A stretch of 34,322 nt of DNA. Source: Acidobacteriota bacterium (GTDB lineage Bacteria; Acidobacteriota; Blastocatellia; RBC074). Numbering within the stretch: the stretch's first letter is position 1; the number at the start of each line of letters is the position of its first letter. Shown one piece after another: positions 8,601 to 17,359 of this stretch. A program made the position numbers and the translations under genes. The notes below the pieces were generated by a model. That model searched no databases and was not told the origin of the DNA. It saw only the letters and a list, made by a program, of their open reading frames with translations. The stretch is from the NCBI GenBank assembly GCA_018268995.1, contig JAFDVL010000018.1, positions 1 through 34,322 on the forward strand, written 5' to 3'.

Positions 8601-9284
8601 CACAACGTCCTGATACGCATCAATGAATTGCAGGAACGTCTTCTTATTCGAGGCTTTGATATTCGGCACCAGCAACGTCCGCGAGCCGTCTTTTTTGGTC
8701 AAATCAATCGCGATACCAATGTTTACGTCTTCGCGCTTGACGCGATACGCCACACCTTCGATTTCTTCAAAGCCGTCATTCATCTGCGGGAATTTGCCGA
8801 TGGCTTTGACAATGGCCCAGGCAACGAGATGCGTGTACGAAGCCTTGCGCCCGGTTTGTGCCAAATACCGATTGAGCAGCGTGCGGTTTTCGTCGAGCAC
8901 TTTGAGCTGCACCTGACGCTGTGAGGTGGCGGTCGGAACGGTCAGGCTCGCATCCATGTTTTCCACAATCTTCAGCGCCGGGCCGCGAATCGCCATTTTG
9001 TTCGCCGGAATCTCAGCTGTGGCAGTAGCGGGTTTCGCCGCTGATTCCGTCGCAGGCGCGACTGCCGAAGCGCCGTTCGTAACCGTTGCGGTCGGCGTCG
9101 GGCTGGCAGGTTGCGAGGTCGCAGGCACTGTCGCGCCATTGGCAAGCAGCGAAGCAAAATATGCGCGCCACGCATCGTCTACCGCAGACGGATTTTGCTG
9201 GTACTGGCGGAACAGTTCAGTGACATACGTCGAGTTGGCTCCGAACTCTGTTTCGAAGATCGTGGAAATATCAGATGATTGCAT
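5637..9284 (-). CDS. kgd: fused 2-oxoglutarate dehydrogenase E2-E1 (Kgd type)
   Basis: 1215 aa from ATG 9284. Converts 2-oxoglutarate in the TCA cycle, combining a succinyltransferase core with a thiamine-diphosphate dehydrogenase. Residues 1-50 are the usual E1 N-terminal helix (FGANSTYVTELFRQYQQ). A Pro/Ala/Thr linker follows at 50-100, then a catalytic E2 domain (about 110-340) ending in STYDHRIIQGAESG, then E1 (about 350-1215) with AHRGRLTVMANIGR, GDAAFSGQG plus INNQIGFTT for thiamine diphosphate, and HGYEGQGPEHSSARLER. No lipoyl domain is present, so a separate lipoylated E2 must act with it, as for mycobacterial Kgd. The E2 motif is HRIIQG rather than the usual HxxxDG, also as in Kgd. 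A GTG at 9314 would add 10 residues but has no better ribosome site. Confidence 0.95.
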   Translation of the reverse strand: MQSSDISTIFETEFGANSTYVTELFRQYQQNPSAVDDAWRAYFASLLANGATVPATSQPASPTPTATVTNGASAVAPATESAAKPATATAEIPANKMAIRGPALKIVENMDASLTVPTATSQRQVQLKVLDENRTLLNRYLAQTGRKASYTHLVAWAIVKAIGKFPQMNDGFEEIEGVAYRVKREDVNIGIAIDLTKKDGSRTLLVPNIKASNKKTFLQFIDAYQDVVKRARDSKLQVSDFQDTTISLTNPGTIGTTASNPRLMKGQGAIIATGAIDYPPEYSAMTPKALSQLGISRAFTITSTYDHRIIQGAESGAFLAEIHELLMGKNNFFDEIFAELSIPYKPFRWSVDLNPMLLGGDRAQEEIKKQVHLFQLIYGHRIRGHLIADIDPLKMMPIQEHPELDITTYGITIWDLDREFFTDGLGGTERATLRQILDMLHRYYCSTVGYEYRHMISTAPKSWLQKRIESEPEPIPAEVRKRILWKLISSEQFERFLHTKYVGQKRFSIEGCDGAIPLLDQLIEGATARGINEFVIGMAHRGRLTVMANIGRFAERIFTAFEGTVHPNFPGDEGDVKYHQGATGLRQAAGREVRVTVASNPSHLEFVDPVVEGMVRAKQDALWVDKEAARDQVLPILIHGDAAFSGQGVVMETLNLADLKGYRTGGTIHIVINNQIGFTTTPESSRSSMYSTDIAKMTRCPIIHVNADDPDAAYRVLQMAIDFRQQFRRDIVIDLIGFRRHGHNEGDEPSYTQPLMYQKVKEHPGVRELYAQKLIREGVMTREEVDELIAKRVQGYEEIHASAKATVAKRNKPTKLKPPMPEDDGSEVVETGVSREILNEASKAMSLVPQDFNVNPKMVSQLTRRAKMGAGEVPIDWGFAEGLAFGSLLQDGTSVRLSGQDSGRGTFSQRHAILYDTHTGKSWTPLESLVKDGVRFEVFDSSLSEAGVLGYEYGYSVVATNTLTIWEAQFGDFANGAQVQIDQFIIAGEDKWQQPSRLVMLLPHGYEGQGPEHSSARLERFLQLCAENNIQVCYPTTPAQYFHLLRRQMKQDASKPLIVMTPKSLLRSPQAVSQIEEFTSSGFQSVIPDAVANAENIKRLVFCSGKVYYDLKAEAEQQGLGHVTILRVEQFYPFPKQAIEDWLAQFANATEIVWAQEEPQNMGGWTFMQPRLEALTGRRKVRYAGRSASASPSTGNYIIHGLEQAKLVKDALGIK

Positions 9285-9389
9285 AGCTAATGGATTAAAC
9301 CTTTCGTGGATCACTCGCCCAAGGGGACTTATAAACGGCTATCGTAGCAACAACCTCCCGCTTTTTCCACCTCTAAAAAGCATCTGTGC

Positions 9390-9419
9390 TTCGCCAATCT
9401 CACCATCACAAGCTATAAT
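9390..9419 (+). promoter_or_regulatory. putative promoter of menC
   Basis: A perfect TATAAT at 9414-9419 lies 18 bases after a weak -35 (TTCGCC, 9390-9395). Transcription would start near 9426, about 25 bases before the menC ATG, with the AGGAG ribosome site in between. It would also drive the overlapping restriction-modification genes. Confidence 0.45.
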
Positions 9420-9450
9420 CGCCCCTCATTTTTAGGAGAGCAAAGAATTC

Positions 9451-10557
9451 ATGAAAATCGAACGCATCGAACTACGCGAAATTCAGTTACCGTTAGTCAC
9501 GCCATTTGAAACCAGTTTCGGGCAAACGACGGGACGCCAAATCATCCTGGTCAAAGTTTTTGCCGAAGGTTTGATTGGCTGGGGCGAATGCACAGTGGGC
9601 GAAAACCCCTTCTACAATCACGAATCCACCGAAAGCGCCTGGGCTACGATTCGGGATTATGTCGCGCCGATGATTTTGGGCCAGGACATTGAAGCGCCCA
9701 GTCAAATAACTTCCCTGACAGCCAAAATTCGCGGTAACAAAATGGCGCGCGGCGCGGTTGAAACTGCTGTCTGGGAACTAGAAGCGCGGCGGCAAAACGT
9801 CCCGCTCTGGAAGCTTCTGGGCGGCACGCAAACGGAAATCGCGTGCGGTGTTTCGATTGGCTTACAGGAAACGGACGCCGCATTGCTCAAGAAAATCGAA
9901 ACCGAGGTTTCAGCAGGCTACCAACGCATCAAGATCAAAATCAAACCCGGACGCGACTACGAAATGACCAAAGCCGTCCGCAAGGAATTCCCGAACATCA
10001 AACTGACTGTAGACGCGAATTCCGCCTATACACTCAACGATGTCAAGTTGCTGAAAAAGCTGGATGAGTTTGATTTGCTGTTGATTGAACAACCCTTGGC
10101 ATACGACGACATCATTGACCACGCCGAATTGCAGGCACAGTTGAAAACCGCGATTTGTCTGGACGAATCTATCCTGAGTGTAGACGACGCGCGCAAAGCC
10201 CTGAAGCTGAACGCCTGCCGCATCATCAACATCAAACTCGGTCGCGTCGCCGGACACACCGAAGCGCAAAAAATCGAAGCCTATTGCCGCGAACGAAACA
10301 TCCCCGTCTGGTGCGGCGGCATGCTCGAAGCAGGCATCGGACGCGCACACAACATTGCGATGTCCACGCTGGCCGGATTCACCTTGCCGGGCGATGTTTC
10401 CGCATCGAAACGCTACTGGGCGGAAGACATCATTACGCCTCCTGTCGAAGTCACGCCGCACGGCACGATCATCCCGCCGACAGGTGCGGGCATCGGGTTT
10501 GAGGTAAATGAGAAACGGATTGAAGCATTGACGGTGAGAAAGGACCTTATTCAGTGA
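9451..10557 (+). CDS. menC: o-succinylbenzoate synthase / N-acylamino acid racemase family enzyme
   Basis: 368 aa, enolase superfamily, MenC/NSAR branch. MenC dehydrates SHCHC to o-succinylbenzoate in menaquinone synthesis; many relatives also racemise N-acyl amino acids. The capping domain (1-125) carries the FxTSFG-type substrate loop ([11 protein letters not shown]). The barrel shows the catalytic KIKIKPG lysine pair, metal ligands in VDANSAY, EQPL and LDES, the KLGRVAG lysine and [13 protein letters not shown], all in order. An AGGAG lies upstream of the ATG and a TATAAT at 9414. No other men genes are in the window, so the in-vivo substrate rests on family membership. Its TGA overlaps the GTG start of the next gene by four bases. 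Confidence 0.88.
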   Translation: MKIERIELREIQLPLVTPFETSFGQTTGRQIILVKVFAEGLIGWGECTVGENPFYNHESTESAWATIRDYVAPMILGQDIEAPSQITSLTAKIRGNKMARGAVETAVWELEARRQNVPLWKLLGGTQTEIACGVSIGLQETDAALLKKIETEVSAGYQRIKIKIKPGRDYEMTKAVRKEFPNIKLTVDANSAYTLNDVKLLKKLDEFDLLLIEQPLAYDDIIDHAELQAQLKTAICLDESILSVDDARKALKLNACRIINIKLGRVAGHTEAQKIEAYCRERNIPVWCGGMLEAGIGRAHNIAMSTLAGFTLPGDVSASKRYWAEDIITPPVEVTPHGTIIPPTGAGIGFEVNEKRIEALTVRKDLIQ

Positions 10558-11525
10558 GCCAACATCCGTTTGAGCGCGCGTTGAGCGTTTCGGCTGAGCA
10601 AGTTGAATTTGAGCTACGATTCTCTCCTTCAATTGGCTGGTTGGAATTCTGGCTCAATCCGCGCAGGCTTCGTGGTAGTGATTTTTTGATGCGATGGTCG
10701 CAAGGCGTGTGGAGTGAGGAACGCATCATGCAGGCGATTAATGTGCAACCTGATTTCTTTGCCTTGCCTTACGGCCCTAGCGGTGTCGCGCCCGATAGCG
10801 GTGTCAGAGAATTTGAGTTGTATTTTGAGCGTCTTGAGGAAGCTGGCCTTGGAAAGGTGAAGCGCCCCGATTTGCTGATTTTTCGACGAGTGGACAAGAC
10901 ACATATCACACAAATTGTTTCGGATTTGGGCGGGGTTACCGAACTTCCGTTTACGAAAGAGACAGATGCGCGAATGCAAGAGTTGCTCTCGTTTGCACTC
11001 ATCGCCGTTGAGTGCGAAAACAGCTTATGGAAAGCGCGTCAGATGCCAGACTATAATGCGCCGCTCAAACCACAGAAAAGACTGGCAGGCAGGCTTGGTC
11101 TGAAGCAAAAGCCCGTTTTACCTACAGTCATCATCAAAGAAGAAGACCGCTTGCCTCTCTTGGTTTGGCAAACTCAAAACAAAATCCCCATTCACGTTTG
11201 GCAGGTTTTCTATGATATTGCCTTCGGGCTTGCACTTGATGAGGCGGAGCGATTGTTGAGCGAAGGCTTTATTTTGCCAACGGTACAAACTTTTCAAGCA
11301 CCCGGTGGAGCAACAACGAAAAAGAGTATTTACTTTTTCTATCACCACTACGCCTATGCACTGGGCGAAGCGAGCGAAGAACCGAAACTAATCGCAGCTT
11401 CAATCACCGACAAAAACGGACACATACTGCCTTACGTTAAATTTGAAGGCGGTAGGATGTTATTGGGCGAAGAAGCGCTGAAGGTTTTGACGCATGCAGC
11501 CGAAGCAAAAAACTACCGAATATAA
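10554..11525 (+). CDS. type II restriction endonuclease, AccI-like
   Basis: 323 aa. Recognised as similar to the AccI restriction endonuclease family by KRPDLLIF (D106), [11 protein letters not shown] (E153, E155), the [18 protein letters not shown] stretch and [24 protein letters not shown]-(D/E)XK fold is inferred; the third catalytic position reads E-C-E instead of E-x-K, with K160 as a possible substitute. The start is GTG 10554, set by AAGGA nine bases upstream. It overlaps the menC stop by four bases (GTGA), so translation is coupled to menC. Its 3' end overlaps the methyltransferase by 32 bases. An adjacent adenine methylase supports a restriction role; the recognition site cannot be read from the sequence. 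Confidence 0.75.
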   Translation: MSQHPFERALSVSAEQVEFELRFSPSIGWLEFWLNPRRLRGSDFLMRWSQGVWSEERIMQAINVQPDFFALPYGPSGVAPDSGVREFELYFERLEEAGLGKVKRPDLLIFRRVDKTHITQIVSDLGGVTELPFTKETDARMQELLSFALIAVECENSLWKARQMPDYNAPLKPQKRLAGRLGLKQKPVLPTVIIKEEDRLPLLVWQTQNKIPIHVWQVFYDIAFGLALDEAERLLSEGFILPTVQTFQAPGGATTKKSIYFFYHHYAYALGEASEEPKLIAASITDKNGHILPYVKFEGGRMLLGEEALKVLTHAAEAKNYRI

Positions 11526-13011
11526 AATTCCCCACAGTGGCCCGGCGCGCGAAGCGTTGCGCGTCAAAGGGCAGTTCTGGACACCTGCGTGGATTGCAGA
11601 CGCAATGGTGTGTTACGTTCTCGCGGATCAACGAAAGACGATTTTTGATCCAGCGGTTGGCGCGGGGGCATTCTTCGTTGCTGCCAAAAAAATTGCCTCC
11701 ACAATTCAATTACAAGGCTTCGATGTTGATGCTGAGGTTTTACAAACGCCAAGCGAGGAACTATCTCCGTCGGATTTTGCCAATGTCAAAATTGCGGATT
11801 TCGTTTTAACGCCGCCCGCGCAAAAACTTCCTGCCATCGTGGCGAATCCTCCCTACATTCGGCATCATCGCCTCTCAGCAGAAACCAAAGAACGGTTGAG
11901 AAAGTTGTGCTTGGAAATCACAGGACAAACAATTGATGGGCGTGCGGGATTGCACGTTTATTTCTTGCTTCGTGCGTTACAACTACTCCAGAACAAAGGA
12001 AGATTAGCGTTCATTCTTCCCGCCGATATTTGCGAGGGCGTGTTTGCCAAACCGTTGTGGCAATGGCTCACGAAGCATTATTGCCTGGAGGCCATCGTAA
12101 CATTTGCGCCCGAAGCTTCACCATTTCCGAACATTGACACGAACCCAATCATTGTATTGCTTCGTCGCGCAATCCCGCAGGCTACAATTCAATGGGCCTA
12201 CTGCCACGAAGCTGAAACGGACGACTTGTGGAAGTGGATGGCGTCCGACTTACACAGCAACAGCTACACTGGGCTGACCATCCATCAACGGGATTTATCC
12301 GAAGCCTTGGCCACAGGGTTATCACGCGCGCCGCAACAAAAGCTATCCGGCCAATTATGCCTGGGCGATTTGGCAAAAGTGGTGCGCGGCGTTGCGACGG
12401 GAGCCAATGAGTTTTTCTTTTTGACCTGTGAACAAATCAAGCAAATCGGCCTTCCAGAAAAGTATTTTGTTAACGCAGTAGGGCGAACCAGAGATGTGAA
12501 GGGTGACCAGCTAACCGATGAAACATTAGGGGCATTACAACAAGCAAATCGCCCAACCAAATTACTGGCCTTAAATGGTGAGCCGTTGGAATCATATCCT
12601 GCTTCGTTGCGCACCTACCTACAGTATGGTGAATCACTCGGATTAGCGGAAAAACCATTAATTTCCCAACGCCGCATTTGGTACAAAATGGAATCGCGTA
12701 TCGTCCCGCCGATTCTGTTCGCTTATCTGGGCCGCCGCAATTCACGGTTCATTCGTAACCATGCGGGCGCAATTCCGCTCACATCGTTTCTGTGCGTATA
12801 TCCGCATCGCACCGAAGAAGATTACGTTCGGCGATTATGGCAAGCTTTGAATCATCCTGAAACGATTGCTAATCTTGCCTTGACAGGAAAATCATACGGA
12901 GCAGGTGCAGTCAAGGTAGAACCGCGCGCATTGGAACGACTGCTCATCCCTGAAAAAATTGCCCAAGAGTTTGGGCTGACAAATACTGCGCCAACCTTGT
13001 TCGAGATGTGA
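11494..13011 (+). CDS. type II DNA adenine-N6 methyltransferase (TaqI/AccI-like)
   Basis: 505 aa. Methylates adenine in the site cut by the neighbouring endonuclease, protecting the host. Motif X (GQFWTPAWIADAMV, 26-39), the AdoMet-binding motif I (FDPAVGAGAFF, 51-61) and catalytic motif IV (NPPY, 118-121) occur in that order. This is the gamma-class order with the target-recognition domain C-terminal (about 260-490), as in M.TaqI. ATG 11494 has GAAGG nine bases upstream, inside the endonuclease gene, and the frames overlap by 32 bases. The ending ERLLIP is typical of such recognition domains. The gene is intact, and lysS begins 36 bases later. Confidence 0.9.
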   Translation: MQPKQKTTEYKIPHSGPAREALRVKGQFWTPAWIADAMVCYVLADQRKTIFDPAVGAGAFFVAAKKIASTIQLQGFDVDAEVLQTPSEELSPSDFANVKIADFVLTPPAQKLPAIVANPPYIRHHRLSAETKERLRKLCLEITGQTIDGRAGLHVYFLLRALQLLQNKGRLAFILPADICEGVFAKPLWQWLTKHYCLEAIVTFAPEASPFPNIDTNPIIVLLRRAIPQATIQWAYCHEAETDDLWKWMASDLHSNSYTGLTIHQRDLSEALATGLSRAPQQKLSGQLCLGDLAKVVRGVATGANEFFFLTCEQIKQIGLPEKYFVNAVGRTRDVKGDQLTDETLGALQQANRPTKLLALNGEPLESYPASLRTYLQYGESLGLAEKPLISQRRIWYKMESRIVPPILFAYLGRRNSRFIRNHAGAIPLTSFLCVYPHRTEEDYVRRLWQALNHPETIANLALTGKSYGAGAVKVEPRALERLLIPEKIAQEFGLTNTAPTLFEM

Positions 13012-13047
13012 ATCGAGCAAAGTAAACTATATTGAGGAGTTATCACC

Positions 13048-14622
13048 TTGCTGACACAAGACAACGATCAGATTCAACAACGACATCTTCACCTGGAAGA
13101 AATCAACCAATTGGGTCATGCAGCGTATCCGCATCGCTTTGACCGGACGCATACAATTTCGTCGCTGGTGGCGCAATATCACAGCTACGCGGGTAAACGC
13201 GAAGATGAAACCGAAACGGCGCGCATCAACGCAGAACTGAAAGCTGTTGGCGATGGCACGGTTCGCATTGCCGGACGCATTTTGACGATGCGATTGATGG
13301 GCAAAGCGGCCTTCGCGCATTTGTCCGATGGCGGCGCGCGATTGCAGATTTATGTGCGCAAAAACGATGTCGGCGACGAGGCGTGGGCGCTTTACAACAA
13401 ACTCGATCTGGGCGATTGGGTTGGCGTCGAGGGCTTTTTGTTCATTACCAAAACGGGCGAACTGTCCTTGCACGCACGAAGCCTGCAATTCCTGGCCAAG
13501 GCACTGTTGCCAATGCCGGACAAATATCACGGCGTCACAGACAAGGAATTACGGTATCGGCAACGCTACGTGGATTTGATTGCCAGCGGCTCAGCCCATG
13601 AGCGAGAAGAAGGCGAACTAACTTCGCGCGAGGTCTTTGTCAAACGCGCCAGCATCGTCCGTGCAGTCAGAGGGTTCTTTGACAAACGCGGCTACATCGA
13701 AGTCGAAACACCAATGCTGACGCCGCTGGCGACAGGCGCAGCCGCGCGTCCTTTTGTCACGCATCACAACGCGCTGGACATTCCGCTCTACGCTCGCATT
13801 GCGCCAGAGCTGTATTTGAAGCGGCTGATCGTCGGTGGCTTCGAGCGCGTGTATGAACTCAATCGCAACTTCCGCAACGAAGGCTTGTCCATTCGCCACA
13901 ACCCTGAATTCACAATGCTGGAGTTTTATCAGGCGTATGCAGATTTCAATGATTTGATGAACCTCACCGAAGAGTTGATTACCGGATTAGTAGACGAAGT
14001 TTGTGGATCACGCCAGATTCCATATCAGGAACACACCTTGGACTTCGCTCATTGGCAGCGCCTGACGATGCGCGAGGCTGTGCTGAAATATTGGCCCGAC
14101 CATTTGCAGGACAAAAAACCGACGCTCGATGGATTGATGGATCGTGCTGAACTGGAAGCCGCTGCGGCAGCACTGGAACTCGGTTTTGATCCAAAGCTCA
14201 ACAATGGTTATCTGCTGGGCGAAATCTTTGAGCACGTCGCGGAGCCACATTTGATCAGCCCAACGTTCATCACGGAATTCCCCACCGAGCTTTCGCCGCT
14301 CTCAAAACAAAATGCCAACGATCCGCGCTTTGTGGATCGCTTTGAACTCTTTATCGCGCAGATGGAAATTGCGAATGCGTTTTCGGAACTGAACGACCCG
14401 GCAGAGCAAAAACATCGCTTTGAAGAGCAGATGAAACAACGCGAAGGCGGCGATGACGAAGCGATGGTAATGGATGAAGATTACATTCGTGCGTTGTCCT
14501 ACGGAATGCCGCCTACAGCGGGTGAAGGCATTGGCATTGATCGGTTGGTGATGCTGCTGACCAATCAACGTTCGATTCGCGATGTGATTTTATTCCCGCA
14601 CATGCGACCCGAAGCGAAATAG
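13048..14622 (+). CDS. lysS: lysine--tRNA ligase, class II
   Basis: 524 aa. Charges tRNA-Lys in the cytoplasm. An N-terminal OB-fold (about 70-180, [20 protein letters not shown]) is followed by the class II catalytic core: motif 1 ([12 protein letters not shown]), motif 2 ([18 protein letters not shown]) and motif 3 ([13 protein letters not shown]). The translation starts at TTG 13048, fixed by GAGGAG (13034-13039) eight bases upstream; no in-frame ATG precedes the OB-fold. It lies 36 bases downstream of the methyltransferase and may be co-transcribed with it. Its substrate tRNA-Lys(CTT) is in the same window at 32437. Confidence 0.97.
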   Translation: MLTQDNDQIQQRHLHLEEINQLGHAAYPHRFDRTHTISSLVAQYHSYAGKREDETETARINAELKAVGDGTVRIAGRILTMRLMGKAAFAHLSDGGARLQIYVRKNDVGDEAWALYNKLDLGDWVGVEGFLFITKTGELSLHARSLQFLAKALLPMPDKYHGVTDKELRYRQRYVDLIASGSAHEREEGELTSREVFVKRASIVRAVRGFFDKRGYIEVETPMLTPLATGAAARPFVTHHNALDIPLYARIAPELYLKRLIVGGFERVYELNRNFRNEGLSIRHNPEFTMLEFYQAYADFNDLMNLTEELITGLVDEVCGSRQIPYQEHTLDFAHWQRLTMREAVLKYWPDHLQDKKPTLDGLMDRAELEAAAAALELGFDPKLNNGYLLGEIFEHVAEPHLISPTFITEFPTELSPLSKQNANDPRFVDRFELFIAQMEIANAFSELNDPAEQKHRFEEQMKQREGGDDEAMVMDEDYIRALSYGMPPTAGEGIGIDRLVMLLTNQRSIRDVILFPHMRPEAK

Positions 14623-14641
14623 CGAACGATAGAAGAGTATG

Positions 14642-14748
14642 GCAAACATCTTATTTGCTGCTCCGAACCTTGTAAAAGTTGTCGCGCAAGCGTCTTATTT
14701 ACTGCGCCGAAACCGATCAGAGTGGCGGCACAAACAAGATGTTTGCGC
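14642..14748. repeat. REP-like repeat cluster, two direct and one inverted copy
   Basis: Three related copies of a 25-29-base unit lie between lysS and the xylanase gene: 14642-14669 and 14686-14714 in the same direction, and 14724-14748 inverted. GCAAACATCTT (14642-14652) and AAGATGTTTGC (14736-14746) are perfect 11-bp inverted ends, so the whole 105 bases can fold into one stem-loop. Similar 'GCAAGCATCTTGCTTGC'-type intergenic repeats are known from several bacterial phyla. It abuts the xylanase start codon and removes room for an ordinary Shine-Dalgarno. Confidence 0.75.
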
Positions 14749-14760
14749 TACATTTTAATT

Positions 14761-17097
14761 ATGCTCCGTACGAATCTATTTGCGTTTGCTTTCTTCTCAG
14801 CCTGGGTCTGTCTGTCAATCTATTCAATTCACGCACAGACTTCGCTTTTGCCAAATGACCTTTACAGTCTCAGTGGCAATGCAGGAGGAACGGCAACTGC
14901 TCAGTCCATCACCGTTCAGGGTCAATCATTTTCTCAGGGGTATCGCCTTACTGTGGAAGGAACGTCAGCCACGATTGACGCCTCAACTTTGGGATGGGCC
15001 ACAACACAGCCGATAGCGGGGCAGGATAATTTACTGCTCACCTTTTGGGTCAGAAAAATTACGCCACTCGATAATAACAACATTCGCGGCTTCGTTAGCT
15101 TTTCAGCGGGAAACACAAAATGGCTTTACACCGCATTTCCCTGCGATAGTGATGTCTGGACAAAATACATCATCCCGTTCAAAGCCCTGTCAAATCTGGC
15201 AGCGGGCGAGGCGCACTTGAGGTTTCAATTCGCGCATGGGCCGCAAACGTTTGAGCTTGGGGGGATCAGTTTGGTGAATCTGGGTGCGACGCCGCTACCA
15301 CCAACGAATGGCACCAACGTCATTGCAGGGAATTATTTCACCTATTTCGATGGCGCAGCAGGTGGCGGGTCGGCCACAAATGTCACCGCCACAGGCCAAA
15401 GCTTTTCGCAAGCGATTCAGGTTAACGTCAATGGCACATCCGCCAATATTTACAATGCAGGGTTGGGCTGGAACACAAGCGCCCAGATCAACAAAGATGA
15501 TGTGTTGTTGCTGAAATTCTGGGCACGGCGATTGGATGGGGCAACCAGTTATACACGCGCGCAGGTGGTATTTGAAAAGGCTTCAGGAGACTTCGCTAAA
15601 TCTGCTACGGTGGGAATTCAGGTGGACACAGGCGAATGGCAGCAATTTCAGGTCGCCTTCAAATCCGTAGACAATTACGCGCCCGGTCAGGCGCATCTGG
15701 TGTTTCAATTTGCTTATGGCCCGCAGAAATTTGAAATTGGCGGCATCGCACTTACGAACTTTGGGCCGAATGTGCAGTTGAATCAATTTCAGTCCTTCAC
15801 TTATTACCCCACGCGCAATAATGCCCATGCTCCGTGGCGTGCCGAAGCCAACGCGCGCATTGATCAGCTTCGCAAAGGCGATTTGACGGTGAACGTGCGT
15901 GATCGCAACGGCAATCCGATTGAGGGTGCAACAGTGTATGTGCAGCAACTGAATCATGCGTACAAATTTGGTTCAGCTGTCACCGCACAACGATTGACCG
16001 CAACTGATGCCGATAGTGTGATGTACCGTTCGCGCGTGTCGAGCCATTTCACGACCTCTGTCTTTGAGAACGATTTGAAGTGGACATTGTGGGAATGCAC
16101 AACCTGCGCGAGCTTTAAGAAAGAAAACACGCGGGCGGCAATTCAATGGTTAGCGAATCAAAACATCACGGCGCGCGGTCACAATTTGATTTGGCCCAGC
16201 TGGCAATATTTGCCAAGTGGGTCGCAAGCGCTCAGCCCCAGCGATTTGCAGAATCGAATTACAGCGCGCTTCAACGACGTGCTGGGTGATGCAGGGGTCA
16301 ACGGTAAGTTGTATCAATGGGATGTTCTCAATGAACCGTATACCAATTACGACGTACAAGGGCTGATCCCAGGCGTTAGCGGCACAACGGCAACCAACGG
16401 CGTGCTGGGAAATCAGGAGATGGTGCGGTGGTTTCAGCTGGCGCGGCAACTTGATCCGAGTACCAAGTTATTCATCAACGATTACGACATTCTTGCGGCG
16501 GGCGGGCTGAACGTGAAGCATCAGGATTATTACTACGCGGTCATCAACTGGCTGCTGGACAATGGTGCGCCGCTGGATGGGGTAGGCATTCAGGGGCATT
16601 TTGCTGGCCCAACACCAATTGACGTCATGCAATCCATCATTGCTCGCTATTCAAATCTGCGTGTGCCACTCGCAATTACGGAATACGACTTCAACACAAC
16701 CGACGAACAGTTACAGGCCGATTTTACCCGCGATTTTCTGACGTTGATTTTCAGCTATCCGAAATTCAACGACTTTCTGATGTGGGGCTTTTGGGAGCGC
16801 GCACATTGGCTGCCGACAGGAGCCATGTATCGCGCAGACTGGTCCTCAAAACCAAACGCGCTGATTTGGAATGATCTCTGGTTCCGCGAATGGTGGACAA
16901 ATGAAACCGGCAGCGCAGATCGTAATGGGATGTATCGCTCGCGTGGTTTCAAAGGCGATTACACCGTCACGGTGGGGTTTGCGCGTGTGACAAAAACAGC
17001 AACTGTAAAGCTGGATGCAACAGGTGAAATTACAATTACGCTCGACTTGGACGCTAAAAGACGTAACACCGGGCGAACAAGGGAAACAAGGCGCTGA
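14761..17097 (+). CDS. secreted endo-1,4-beta-xylanase, GH10, with two N-terminal binding-type modules
   Basis: 778 aa from ATG 14761, chosen because it begins the signal peptide (LRTNLFAFAFFSAWVCLSIYSIHAQ, cleavage after AQ); upstream in-frame codons lie inside the repeat. Residues about 30-175 and 185-325 are two similar beta-sandwich modules (shared SFSQ...V.GTSA...LGW, FWxR, AHLxFQFAxGPQxFEigGI), resembling CBM4/9-type carbohydrate-binding modules. The GH10 barrel follows (about 345-700), with acid/base E525 in DVLNEPY and nucleophile E641 in ITEYDFN. A short beta domain closes the protein. It cleaves xylan-like backbones outside the cytoplasm. No other polysaccharide genes lie nearby. 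The CBM identity is structural inference. Confidence 0.88.
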   Translation: MLRTNLFAFAFFSAWVCLSIYSIHAQTSLLPNDLYSLSGNAGGTATAQSITVQGQSFSQGYRLTVEGTSATIDASTLGWATTQPIAGQDNLLLTFWVRKITPLDNNNIRGFVSFSAGNTKWLYTAFPCDSDVWTKYIIPFKALSNLAAGEAHLRFQFAHGPQTFELGGISLVNLGATPLPPTNGTNVIAGNYFTYFDGAAGGGSATNVTATGQSFSQAIQVNVNGTSANIYNAGLGWNTSAQINKDDVLLLKFWARRLDGATSYTRAQVVFEKASGDFAKSATVGIQVDTGEWQQFQVAFKSVDNYAPGQAHLVFQFAYGPQKFEIGGIALTNFGPNVQLNQFQSFTYYPTRNNAHAPWRAEANARIDQLRKGDLTVNVRDRNGNPIEGATVYVQQLNHAYKFGSAVTAQRLTATDADSVMYRSRVSSHFTTSVFENDLKWTLWECTTCASFKKENTRAAIQWLANQNITARGHNLIWPSWQYLPSGSQALSPSDLQNRITARFNDVLGDAGVNGKLYQWDVLNEPYTNYDVQGLIPGVSGTTATNGVLGNQEMVRWFQLARQLDPSTKLFINDYDILAAGGLNVKHQDYYYAVINWLLDNGAPLDGVGIQGHFAGPTPIDVMQSIIARYSNLRVPLAITEYDFNTTDEQLQADFTRDFLTLIFSYPKFNDFLMWGFWERAHWLPTGAMYRADWSSKPNALIWNDLWFREWWTNETGSADRNGMYRSRGFKGDYTVTVGFARVTKTATVKLDATGEITITLDLDAKRRNTGRTRETRR

Positions 17098-17142
17098 TAA
17101 GCACATTGAGACTCAACAAAAAAGCTATTTATTAACAACTAT

Positions 17143-17359
17143 TTATCAACACTGACTAAAGAAAGAAGAAGAAGTGAGAAGCGCTAATTGATGAAATTTT
17201 GCCAATAAAATAGTCTTCTTGGGTTCCGATGTGGAAAACCTGTGGAAAAACCTGTGGACACTTTCACAGAAGCCATCCCACAAGCCTCCTAACTATTTCC
17301 TTTCACAATATTTACAAAAGAAAGCCTAAACAATAGTGGCGGTTAAAAACTGTGGAAAT
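17143..17359. other. cluster of DnaA-box-like motifs in an AT-rich convergent gap
   Basis: The gap between the convergent xylanase and queG genes contains TGTGGAAAA at 17230-17238 and again at 17241-17249. Both match the DnaA-box consensus TTWTNCACA on the minus strand. TGTGGACAC (17253) continues the array at 11-12-base spacing. TTATCAACA (17143-17151) and TGTGGAAAT (17351-17359) each differ from the consensus by one base. The left part is AT-rich. The helical phasing is notable, but no dnaA/dnaN or other origin genes are near and the flanking genes converge, so a replication origin is not claimed. Confidence 0.45.

Noticed and set aside
9910..10632. 240-aa frame antisense to menC
   Set aside because: It lies wholly opposite menC and the start of the endonuclease gene, has no ribosome site and shows no recognisable domain; it follows from the codon bias of the sense gene.
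17098..17359. Chromosomal replication origin
   Set aside because: DnaA-box-like motifs are present, but no dnaA, dnaN, gyrB or similar genes flank it and both neighbours converge on the gap; kept only as a motif cluster.
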